From Candidatus Bipolaricaulota bacterium (GTDB lineage: Bacteria; Bipolaricaulota; Bipolaricaulia; RBG-16-55-9; DRXL01): a DNA stretch of 6,859 nt. Made by a program: the position numbers and the translations under genes. This document shows positions 1-5,650 of the stretch, piece after piece (position 1 is the first letter of the stretch; every line of letters begins with the position of its first letter). The stretch covers positions 1 through 6,859 of the forward strand of contig JANWXV010000034.1 in the NCBI GenBank assembly GCA_025057405.1, written 5' to 3'. Under the pieces are notes generated by a model. That model had not been told where the DNA came from, searched no databases, and worked only from the letters and a program-made list of their open reading frames with translations.

Positions 1-989
1 TCGGGGATGACGGGATTGACCTTGCCGGGCATAATGGAAGAGCCGGGCTGCAGCGCCGGCAAGCGAATCTCCGCGAGGCCCGCCTGAGGGCCAGAGTTCA
101 TCCAGCGCAGATCGTTCGCAATCTTGTAGAGCGCGACGGCTAAAGCTTTCAGAGCGCCGCTCAGCTCCACAGCCGTCTCCATTGTCGCCTGAGCTGCGAA
201 GTGATTGCGCGTCTCGGTGAAAGAAATCTTTGTCTCGTGGGCGAGGGCTTGGGCGATGCGCTTGCCGAATTCGGGATGGGTGTTGATCCCCGTGCCCACG
301 GCCGTGCCGCCGAGCGCCAGTTCAGAGAGCCTGGGCAAGACGGCTTCGATGCGCTCTCTCGCGAGCGCGATCTGCGCTGCGTATCCGGAAAATTCTTGCC
401 CAAGAGTTATGGGCATGGCGTCCATCAAGTGCGTGCGCCCGGTCTTGACGATCTCCGAGAACTCGCGGGCTTTGGCTTCGAGAGCCTTCTGAAGGTGCTC
501 TAGCGCTGGGAGAAGCTGCTCGTGCACCGCGAGCGCGGCGGAGATGTGCACGCACGCGGGGATCACGTCGTTCGACGACTGCCCCAGATTGACGTGATCG
601 TTGGGGTGCACGGCCGTCTTGTCGCCGCGCTTCACTCCCAAAATCTCGCAGGCTCTGTTGGCGATCACCTCGTTGGCGTTCATATTCGTCGAAGTGCCTG
701 AACCCGTCTGAAAAATATCTATGGGGAAGTGCTCGTCGAGTTTGCCGTCCACGACTTCACGCGCAGCTTGTTCGATGGCGTGAGCGTGGCGCTCGTCGAG
801 CAGCTTGAGCTGGAGGTTGACTCTGGCCGCGCAGAGCTTGACCAATCCTAAAGCGCGAATGAACGCGCGAGGGAAGCGCAGCCCACTGATGGGAAAATTC
901 TCGACGGCGCGCTGGGTCTGCGCGCCCCAGTAAGCATCCTGCGGAACTTTCACTTCGCCGAGAGAGTCTTTCTCGATGCGATAGCTCAT
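1..989 (-). CDS. fumC: Class II fumarate hydratase (fumarase C), C-terminal part beyond the window
   Basis: Fumarase C catalyses reversible hydration of fumarate to L-malate in the TCA cycle; the family is a cytoplasmic, iron-independent homotetramer. 329 residues are visible of a family length near 460, so the last third is missing only because the window ends. Visible motifs in order: GSGTSTNMNANEV (96-108), HPNDHVN (128-134, the B-site region), QSSNDV (137-142), GRTHLMDAMP (184-193) with the catalytic-pair histidine H187, GTAVGTGINTHPEF (228-241), and the fumarase/aspartase signature GSSIMPGKVNP (316-326) containing the catalytic serine loop. The stretch NDLRWMNSGPQAGLAEI resembles my recollection of actinobacterial-type FumC. 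Aspartase and argininosuccinate lyase share the signature, but HPNDHVN and THLMDAMP favour fumarase. The ATG at 987-989 has a strong SD (AGGAG, complement of 997-1001) about 7 nt upstream. It is divergent from amrB with its own promoter. Confidence 0.95.
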   Translation of the reverse strand, partial: MSYRIEKDSLGEVKVPQDAYWGAQTQRAVENFPISGLRFPRAFIRALGLVKLCAARVNLQLKLLDERHAHAIEQAAREVVDGKLDEHFPIDIFQTGSGTSTNMNANEVIANRACEILGVKRGDKTAVHPNDHVNLGQSSNDVIPACVHISAALAVHEQLLPALEHLQKALEAKAREFSEIVKTGRTHLMDAMPITLGQEFSGYAAQIALARERIEAVLPRLSELALGGTAVGTGINTHPEFGKRIAQALAHETKISFTETRNHFAAQATMETAVELSGALKALAVALYKIANDLRWMNSGPQAGLAEIRLPALQPGSSIMPGKVNPVIP

Positions 990-1004
990 AGCAAATCTCC
1001 TCTC

Positions 1005-1033
1005 TTGCTTTGGAGTCGCGTTAGGAGTATAAG
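1005..1033 (+). promoter_or_regulatory. Predicted promoter of the amrB-amrS unit
   Basis: -35 TTGCTT (1005-1010, 3/6 to TTGACA), a 17-nt spacer, and -10 TATAAG (1028-1033, 5/6 to TATAAT). The predicted start near 1040 leaves a leader of about 40 nt before ATG 1079. The -35 is weak, so the call rests on the -10, the ideal spacing and the position. It shares the TATA core with the fumC promoter on the other strand. Confidence 0.4.
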
Positions 1034-1054
1034 TGAATAGACCCATTTTAGCAA
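1026..1054 (-). promoter_or_regulatory. Predicted sigma-70-type promoter of fumC
   Basis: Read on the minus strand: -35 TTGCTA (1049-1054, 4/6 to TTGACA), a 17-nt spacer, and -10 TATACT (1026-1031, 5/6 to TATAAT). Transcription would start near 1019, giving a leader of about 30 nt that contains the fumC SD. The -10 overlaps that of the opposing promoter. This is prediction by consensus match only. Confidence 0.55.
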
Positions 1055-1078
1055 TGACAGAAGACACGGGAGGACTTG

Positions 1079-1930
1079 ATGAAGCGCCTGCGGCCCGCGG
1101 CTGTCGCCGGGAGCTTCTATCCCGCAAGCTCGGAGCGCCTGCGCAAGACCGTCGAAGCGCTTTTAGCGCAAGCGCACACTCTGACGTTGGAGGGAAGGCT
1201 GCGCGGGCTGATCGTACCCCACGCCGGATATGTGTACTCTGGTCCCGTGGCTGCGACAGGATACAAGCTTCTTCAAGACCTCTCCCCCAGCCCCTCCCCG
1301 ATACGGGGAGGGGAGCCTTCCCCCTTCCCCTTTAGGGAAGGGGGCCAGGGGGTTAGGTCTCTTTTGCTCGGCCCGGCGCATTACGTCTACTTCGTCGGTG
1401 CGGCGACTCTAGACTGTGACGCCTGGCAGACCCCGCTCGGCACGGTGAAGTGCGCTACAGATCTGATCGCTCGTGCTCTGAAGCACAACGATCTTCAAAA
1501 CAATCCCGACGCCCACGCCCCGGAACACTCTCTAGAAGTGCAACTGCCCTTCGTGCAAACGGTGCTCCCCAATTGCGAGATCTTCCCCATCTTGACGGGC
1601 GAATGCGATTATCGCGAGCTGGCGTGCACGCTCGACTCGTATCTCGATGAGATAGATCTCTTCATCGTCAGTTCGGACTTAAGTCACTATTATCCCTATG
1701 ACGAAGCCGTTGAGCGCGACGCTCTCGCTCACCGAGCTATTGAGAGTTTTGACTTTACGCTGATGGAAGACCGCGTCGAAGCCTGCGGGAAGACCGCGAT
1801 TCTGACGCTCATGCAGATCGCCAAAGAGCGTCATTGGAAGCCCAAGCTCTTAGACTATCGCAATTCGGGGGACACGGCGGGTGATAAATTCCGAGTCGTG
1901 GGCTACGGATGCTACGCGTTCTATGAATGA
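1079..1930 (+). CDS. amrB: AmmeMemoRadiSam system protein B (MEMO1 family)
   Basis: 283-residue member of the MEMO1 family, which has the fold of class III extradiol dioxygenases (LigB-like) and conserved metal-site-like histidines; the bacterial reaction is not established. Visible motifs: RPAAVAGSFYP (5-15), VPHAGYVYSGP (46-56, H48), LGPAHYVYF (97-105, H101), APEHSLEVQLPF (147-158), VSSDLSHYYPYDEA (197-210, D200/H203), ACGKTAI (235-241) and NSGDTAGDKFRVVGYGCYAF (262-281). H48, H101, D200 and H203 correspond to human MEMO1 H49, H81, D189 and H192. Human C244 appears to fall where this protein has NSGD. Residues 67-94 are a Ser/Pro/Gly-rich insert encoded by a palindromic repeat, lying in the loop between the helix with GYKLL and the LLLGPAH strand, where relatives have a much shorter link. 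ATG 1079 is preferred because GGAGG (1069-1073) is 5 nt upstream; an adjacent TTG at 1076 is too close to the SD. The radical SAM gene amrS follows after 91 bp. Confidence 0.93.
   Translation: MKRLRPAAVAGSFYPASSERLRKTVEALLAQAHTLTLEGRLRGLIVPHAGYVYSGPVAATGYKLLQDLSPSPSPIRGGEPSPFPFREGGQGVRSLLLGPAHYVYFVGAATLDCDAWQTPLGTVKCATDLIARALKHNDLQNNPDAHAPEHSLEVQLPFVQTVLPNCEIFPILTGECDYRELACTLDSYLDEIDLFIVSSDLSHYYPYDEAVERDALAHRAIESFDFTLMEDRVEACGKTAILTLMQIAKERHWKPKLLDYRNSGDTAGDKFRVVGYGCYAFYE
1276..1360. repeat. Compound palindromic repeat lying in frame inside amrB
   Basis: An 85-bp C/G-rich inverted-repeat element. Outer arms: AGACCT (1276-1281) pairs with AGGTCT (1355-1360) and CCCCC (1284-1288) with GGGGG (1348-1352), with a 2-nt mismatch between them. 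Inside lie two perfect 10-bp hairpins: CCCCTCCCCG (1291-1300) with CGGGGAGGGG (1304-1313), loop ATA; and CCCCCTTCCC (1320-1329) with GGGAAGGGGG (1335-1344), loop of 5 nt. The layout suggests a three-way junction or cruciform. It is read through in frame with no stop. Interpreting it as a dispersed repeat that inserted into the gene is inference from its position in a variable loop and its likeness to the palindrome at 1933-2002. Confidence 0.8.
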
Positions 1931-1932
1931 GA

Positions 1933-2002
1933 GGCCCTCACCCCGCCTACGGCACCCCTCTCCCGTAGCTCACCTACGGGAGAGGGGCCGGGGGTGAGGG
2001 CC
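1933..2002. repeat. Long imperfect palindrome between amrB and amrS
   Basis: Outer arms GGCCCTCACCCC (1933-1944) and GGGGTGAGGGCC (1991-2002) are perfect complements. The inner 14-bp stem CCCCTCTCCCGTAG (1955-1968) pairs with CTACGGGAGAGGGG (1974-1987) around a 5-nt loop. It begins 2 nt after the amrB stop. No T-run follows, so it is not a standard intrinsic terminator; in the transcript it could slow transcription or protect upstream mRNA. Its CCCTC/CCCC-rich arms resemble the element inside amrB, suggesting the same broad class of dispersed palindromes. Confidence 0.8.
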
Positions 2003-2021
2003 GAAGGAAGAGTGATGTCCG

Positions 2022-3071
2022 ATGGCTGTCACGCTCGCAGAACTTCTAGACGCACGCACGCGCCAAGGCGCGCTCTACGAAAGGCTCGAAGACAGAAGAG
2101 TGCGTTGCTCTGCGTGTGCGCATCGCTGCGTGATCTTTGATGGGAAGCGCGGCATCTGTCAGGTGCGCTTCAACAGAGACGGTCAGCTCTACGTGCCGTG
2201 GGGGTATGTCAGCTCGTTGGGGCTTGACCCCATAGAAAAAAAGCCGTTCTATCACGTGTTGCCCAGCGCACGCACGCTCACGTTCGGGATGCTCGGCTGC
2301 GATCTGCATTGCCCGTACTGTCAAAATTGGGAGATCTCCCAGACGCTGCGCGACAAAAACGCCGGCGCTCTCCCGCACGATGTCACTCCAGAAGAATTGG
2401 TCGCTCTGGCCCAACGCTACGGCGCGCGCGCCGTCATCAGCTCCTACAACGAGCCACTGATCACTTCAGAATGGGCTGTCTCGGTCTTCACAGAGGCCAA
2501 GAGACTTGGGCTTCTGACGGGCTACGTCTCCAACGGCAACGCGACGCGCGAAGTCTTGCAATACCTGCGCCCGCATCTCGATTGCTACAAGATAGATTTA
2601 AAAACTTTTCAAGATAAGAACTACCGTGTGTTGGGAGCGGTGTTGTCGAAAATCTTAGACGGTATCGCGATGGTGCACGAGCTAGGCTTTTGGCTGGAGA
2701 TTGTCACGCTCGTCATCCCCGGCTTCAACGACTCCGACGACGAATTGAGACAGATCGCAAAATTTCTCGTCTCGATCTCGCCGGATATCCCTTGGCACGT
2801 GACGGCGTTTCACAAAGACTACAAGATGACCGACCCGGAGAATACTCCCGTAGAGACGCTGATTCGCGCCGCGCAGCTTGGCTACGACGCGGGGCTGCAC
2901 TTTGTCTATACGGGCAATCTGCCCGGCATGACTGGACGATTCGAGAACACCTACTGTCCGGGCTGCGGGGCGCTGCTCATCGAGCGCTATGGGTTTTCTA
3001 TTGTGCAGAATAGACTTGACGATGGGAGCTGTCCCGACTGTGGTCGAGCGATTCCGGGGGTGTGGAAATAA
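2022..3071 (+). CDS. amrS: AmmeMemoRadiSam system radical SAM enzyme
   Basis: 349-residue radical SAM protein related to the pyruvate formate-lyase activating enzyme group. Visible in order: an N-terminal cysteine cluster C29-X2-C32-X3-C36-X9-C46 (metal-binding in appearance), the [4Fe-4S]/SAM motif GCDLHCPYCQNW with C93, C97 and C100 (CX3CX2C), SYNEP (141-145, in the position of the SAM-binding GGE-type motif), VSNGN (169-173), YKIDLKTF (189-196), IVTLVIPGFND (227-237), HVTAFHKDYKM (259-269) and a C-terminal double CXXC pair, CPGC (312-315) and CPDC (337-340), followed by the IPGVW ending. The family uses SAM to generate a 5'-deoxyadenosyl radical; its substrate is not established. ATG 2022 is the first in-frame start after an in-frame TGA at 2013-2015; AAGGAAG (2004-2010) lies 11 nt upstream, a somewhat long spacing. 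It is probably co-transcribed with amrB. No AMMECR1-domain gene is adjacent. The stop is 14 bp from that of the convergent gene. Confidence 0.94.
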   Translation: MAVTLAELLDARTRQGALYERLEDRRVRCSACAHRCVIFDGKRGICQVRFNRDGQLYVPWGYVSSLGLDPIEKKPFYHVLPSARTLTFGMLGCDLHCPYCQNWEISQTLRDKNAGALPHDVTPEELVALAQRYGARAVISSYNEPLITSEWAVSVFTEAKRLGLLTGYVSNGNATREVLQYLRPHLDCYKIDLKTFQDKNYRVLGAVLSKILDGIAMVHELGFWLEIVTLVIPGFNDSDDELRQIAKFLVSISPDIPWHVTAFHKDYKMTDPENTPVETLIRAAQLGYDAGLHFVYTGNLPGMTGRFENTYCPGCGALLIERYGFSIVQNRLDDGSCPDCGRAIPGVWK

Positions 3072-3085
3072 CGGCTTCTCGCTCT

Positions 3086-3595
3086 TCAGCTCTCCGAAGG
3101 CCGAAAGCCGATCCCAAAGTCGTTGCCCGCGAGAAATTGCGCCCCCAGCTCTTTCTGCAAGAGCCACTGGGATTGCAAGAACGCCTTATAGACGTTCTGA
3201 ATCGCCGTGAAGAGCGCGTGCTTGCTCAGCCCGTCGGAGAAGATCTCTTGCTGCAAGACCAACTGTTGCAAAATCCCCTGAGGATGGATCATCCCGAAGC
3301 TGATGGGAAACCGATTGAGTTCTAGGCTGAGCAGGCGCAAGACGCCCTCGCGCTGCGGCACGCTGAGCTTCTGAAAAAGCTGCCGCACGTCGTCCGCGAT
3401 GGTGACGCTCACTTCGACTAAGATTCTGTCGGGGCTGACCTTGGGATTGATAATGCTGACGGTCGTCGGCTGATTCTTCGGATGGTTCGCTAGGATCACC
3501 CAGTGCGCGTTGGGATGATCTACGTAGCGATTGAACTGGCCCTCTTCGACCAGCCAATTCTCGATCTTCGCTCTCATCGCTTCTATCTTATCCAT
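3086..3595 (-). CDS. Small conserved-looking protein of unknown function (possibly DUF2299/YbjN-like fold)
   Basis: 169 residues from the ATG at 3595; 172 if the ATG at 3604 is used. I do not recognise it with certainty. The pattern is an N-terminal amphipathic helix (DKIEAMRAKIENWLVEEG), a strand region beginning with HWVILAN and TVSIINP, a second strand region (DRILVEVSVTIADD), then three helices (RQLFQKLSVPQREGVLRLL, PQGILQQLVLQQEIF, KHALFTAIQNVYKAFL). This alpha-beta-alpha order resembles the DUF2299/YbjN/type III secretion chaperone-like fold, but that rests on pattern only. There is no signal peptide, membrane segment or catalytic motif, so it is probably cytoplasmic. The clean coding frame and protein-like hydrophobic pattern support a real gene. 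No SD precedes either ATG; TATAAT lies 7 nt before ATG 3595, pointing to a leaderless transcript and the shorter start. It is convergent with amrS and divergent from the CoA-transferase gene. Confidence 0.8.
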   Translation of the reverse strand: MDKIEAMRAKIENWLVEEGQFNRYVDHPNAHWVILANHPKNQPTTVSIINPKVSPDRILVEVSVTIADDVRQLFQKLSVPQREGVLRLLSLELNRFPISFGMIHPQGILQQLVLQQEIFSDGLSKHALFTAIQNVYKAFLQSQWLLQKELGAQFLAGNDFGIGFRPSES

Positions 3596-3602
3596 AAGTT
3601 GC

Positions 3603-3608
3603 ATTATA
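3603..3608 (-). promoter_or_regulatory. Consensus -10 box of a predicted leaderless promoter
   Basis: Perfect TATAAT on the minus strand, followed by 7 nt and then ATG (3595-3593), so the predicted +1 falls on or beside the A of the start codon. This spacing is typical of leaderless bacterial genes. No good -35 is visible 16-18 nt upstream. The upstream ATG at 3604 lies inside this box and could not be transcribed from it. Confidence 0.5.
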
Positions 3609-3669
3609 GGCCAGATCAGTTACGATTGCATCTGGGAACCCAAGAGTCTTACGAAGGGAGGAAGAGAGC

Positions 3670-5580
3670 GTGATGCCCCCAGAGGAGAAAGAGCGATTGC
3701 TGAACGAATTAGGCAAGCGCTACCCAGAGAAATTCGCGCCCGAAGAGATGGTCTTCAGCAGAATCCACCGGGGAAATCATATCTTCATCAGCACCGGCTG
3801 CGGCGAACCCCAGTATCTTGTCCGCGCCTTGGTGCAGTACGCGCAGGCGCATCCCAAGGCGATTCTCGATGCCGAGGTCTTTCACGTCTGGACGCTAGGC
3901 GTCGCCCCCTACGCCGATGAGAAGTTCCAATATAACTTTCGCCACAACTCGTTCTTCATCGGCCCACATACCAGAGAAGCCGTCAACCAGGGATTGGCCG
4001 ACTATACGCCGATCTTTCTCTCGCATGTGCCAAGGCTCTTCGCGCGCGGGCTGGTGCCCATAGACGTCGCGCTCATCCAGACTTCACTGCCGGACAGCCA
4101 CGGCTACATGAGCCTAGGGGTCAGCGTAGATATTACCAAAGCCGCGACGGAACGCGCTTCTTTAGTCATCGCTCAAGTGAATGCGTTCATGCCCAGGGTG
4201 CACGGCGACGGCTTCATTCACATCGAAGACGTTGATTTTGTCGTGCCCTACGACGAGCCATTATTAGAATTTCGCGCCGAGGCCGACGACGCAATCGCCC
4301 AACAGATCGGCAAATACGTCGCTCGACTCGTCCAAAACGGCGATACGATCCAGGTGGGCTACGGCAGCATCCCCAACGCGATCTTAGCCAATCTCTCAGA
4401 GAAGAAACACTTGGGCGTGCACACCGAGCTGCTCTCCGACGGAATCGTCGCCTTGATGAAGCAAGGGGTCATAGACAACAGCCGCAAGACGATTGATCGG
4501 GGCAAGACCGTGGCGACGTTCTGCATGGGCAGCCGCGAAGCGTATGAGTATCTTGACGACAACCCCGCAATTGAGTTTCGCACCGTAGATTATACGAATA
4601 ACCCGCTCGTCATCGCGCGGCTGGACAACATGGTCGCGATCAACAGCGCGCTGGAGATTGACTTAACGGGGCAAGCGAGCGCGGAATCGCTGGGGCGGAC
4701 TTTCTTCAGTGGGATCGGCGGCCAAGCGGACTTCATGCGCGGCGCGGTGCTCGCCCGCAACGGCAAGACGATCCTCGCCCTGCCCTCGACGGCCAATAAC
4801 GCAACGGTCTCGCGCATCGTGCCCCTGCTCCAAGAGGGCGCAGGAGCAACCCTCAACCGCGGCGACGTCCACTACGTGGTCACCGAATACGGCATCGCGT
4901 ATCTGCATGGCAAGAACATCCGCGAGCGCGCCATGGCTCTCATCGCCATTGCGCACCCTGACTTCAGGCCCCAGCTCATCGAAGAAGCGAAAAAGCTCCA
5001 TCTTATCTATAAAGACCAAGCGTTCATCCCCGGCAAGCGCGGCGAATACCCCGAAGAGCTAGAGACCTACCGCACGACCAAGAGCGGTCTAGAGATTCTT
5101 TTAAGACCGGTCAAGATCAGCGATGAGCCGCTCTTGAAAGATTTCTTCTACGCGCTTTCAGATACTAGTCTCTATCGGCGATTTATCTCCATGCGCAAGG
5201 ACATGCCCCACGAACGTCTTCAAGAGTTCGTCGTGATTGACTACACCCAAGCGATGGTCATCTTGGCGACGATCTCCCGCGAAGAACAGATCGAAGAAGT
5301 CGTTGGTGTAGGACAGTATAGCATTGACGAGCGCACGCATACGGCAGAAGTTGCACTGGTCGTGCGCGATGACTATCAGGGCCAGGGTATCGGTGCGGAG
5401 CTGCTCTCGTATCTGAAGTACTTGGCTAAGAGACAAGGGTTGCACGGTTTTACGGCTGAAGTCTTGCAAGAGAACCTCCCGATGCTCCATCTCTTCGAGA
5501 AGATGGGATTTGACATCGCCAAACGGTACGCCGAAGGGGTTTATGAGCTGAAGATGACCTTCCGGGAGGGTCAAGCCTGA
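3670..5580 (+). CDS. Acetyl-CoA hydrolase/CoA-transferase fused to a C-terminal GNAT acetyltransferase
   Basis: 636 residues in two domains. Residues 1 to about 440 are a class I CoA-transferase/acetyl-CoA hydrolase of the 4-hydroxybutyrate/acetate CoA-transferase type, which moves CoA between acids through a glutamyl-CoA intermediate. Motifs: QVGYGSIPNAIL (228-239), HTELLSDG (251-258) with the expected catalytic E253, FSGIGGQADF (346-355, CoA-binding region) and VTEYGIAYL (404-412). Residues about 472-636 form a GNAT domain beginning LEILLRPVKISDEPLL, with acetyl-CoA motif A VALVVRDDYQGQGIGAELL (561-579; the Q/RxxGxG/A signature is QGQGIG, 570-575). It resembles the GNAT part of Pat-type protein acetyltransferases. 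Single-domain CoA-transferases are around 430-500 residues, so the extra length is the GNAT. The acid substrate cannot be told from sequence. GTG 3670 is 8 nt from GGAGG (3657-3661); ATG 3673, 11 nt away, is an alternative. Only weak promoter matches (TTGCAT 3599-3604, TACGAT 3621-3626) are seen upstream. Confidence 0.92.
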   Translation: MMPPEEKERLLNELGKRYPEKFAPEEMVFSRIHRGNHIFISTGCGEPQYLVRALVQYAQAHPKAILDAEVFHVWTLGVAPYADEKFQYNFRHNSFFIGPHTREAVNQGLADYTPIFLSHVPRLFARGLVPIDVALIQTSLPDSHGYMSLGVSVDITKAATERASLVIAQVNAFMPRVHGDGFIHIEDVDFVVPYDEPLLEFRAEADDAIAQQIGKYVARLVQNGDTIQVGYGSIPNAILANLSEKKHLGVHTELLSDGIVALMKQGVIDNSRKTIDRGKTVATFCMGSREAYEYLDDNPAIEFRTVDYTNNPLVIARLDNMVAINSALEIDLTGQASAESLGRTFFSGIGGQADFMRGAVLARNGKTILALPSTANNATVSRIVPLLQEGAGATLNRGDVHYVVTEYGIAYLHGKNIRERAMALIAIAHPDFRPQLIEEAKKLHLIYKDQAFIPGKRGEYPEELETYRTTKSGLEILLRPVKISDEPLLKDFFYALSDTSLYRRFISMRKDMPHERLQEFVVIDYTQAMVILATISREEQIEEVVGVGQYSIDERTHTAEVALVVRDDYQGQGIGAELLSYLKYLAKRQGLHGFTAEVLQENLPMLHLFEKMGFDIAKRYAEGVYELKMTFREGQA

Positions 5581-5584
5581 GAGC

Positions 5585-5613
5585 TTGGCTTTCCCGAAGA
5601 CTCAGAGTAGAAT
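5585..5613 (+). promoter_or_regulatory. Predicted sigma-70-type promoter of the secreted-protein gene
   Basis: -35 TTGGCT (5585-5590, 4/6 to TTGACA), a 17-nt spacer, and -10 TAGAAT (5608-5613, 5/6 to TATAAT). Transcription would start near 5620, about 30 nt before ATG 5651. It begins 4 bp after the CoA-transferase stop codon, so the downstream gene and probably purE can be transcribed separately from the fusion gene. Confidence 0.55.
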
Positions 5614-5650
5614 AGAAGCACTCTTGGTTAGTTAGAAAGGGGTCGTGAGT

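Noticed and set aside
1276..1360. Sequencing artefact or broken amrB
   Set aside because: The frame is intact, conserved MEMO motifs continue correctly on both sides, and the paired arms show real structure rather than error.
1933..2002. Intrinsic terminator after amrB
   Set aside because: The stems are strong, but no T-run follows the 3' arm and amrS begins shortly after on the same strand, so it is kept as a palindromic repeat.
2682..3167. Minus-strand open frame of 161 codons opposite the 3' half of amrS
   Set aside because: It lies almost wholly antisense to a confidently identified gene, and its translation shows no recognisable family pattern. It is a shadow frame of a GC-rich gene.
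3599..3626. Plus-strand promoter for the CoA-transferase gene (TTGCAT, 16 nt, TACGAT)
   Set aside because: It has only 3/6 and 4/6 matches, and similar sequences are expected by chance. It is mentioned only as a weak candidate.
5572..5591. Possible terminator after the CoA-transferase-GNAT gene (CAAGC 5572-5576 with GCTTG 5583-5587)
   Set aside because: The stem is only 5 bp, overlaps the stop codon and the next promoter's -35, and only three T follow. This is too weak to call.
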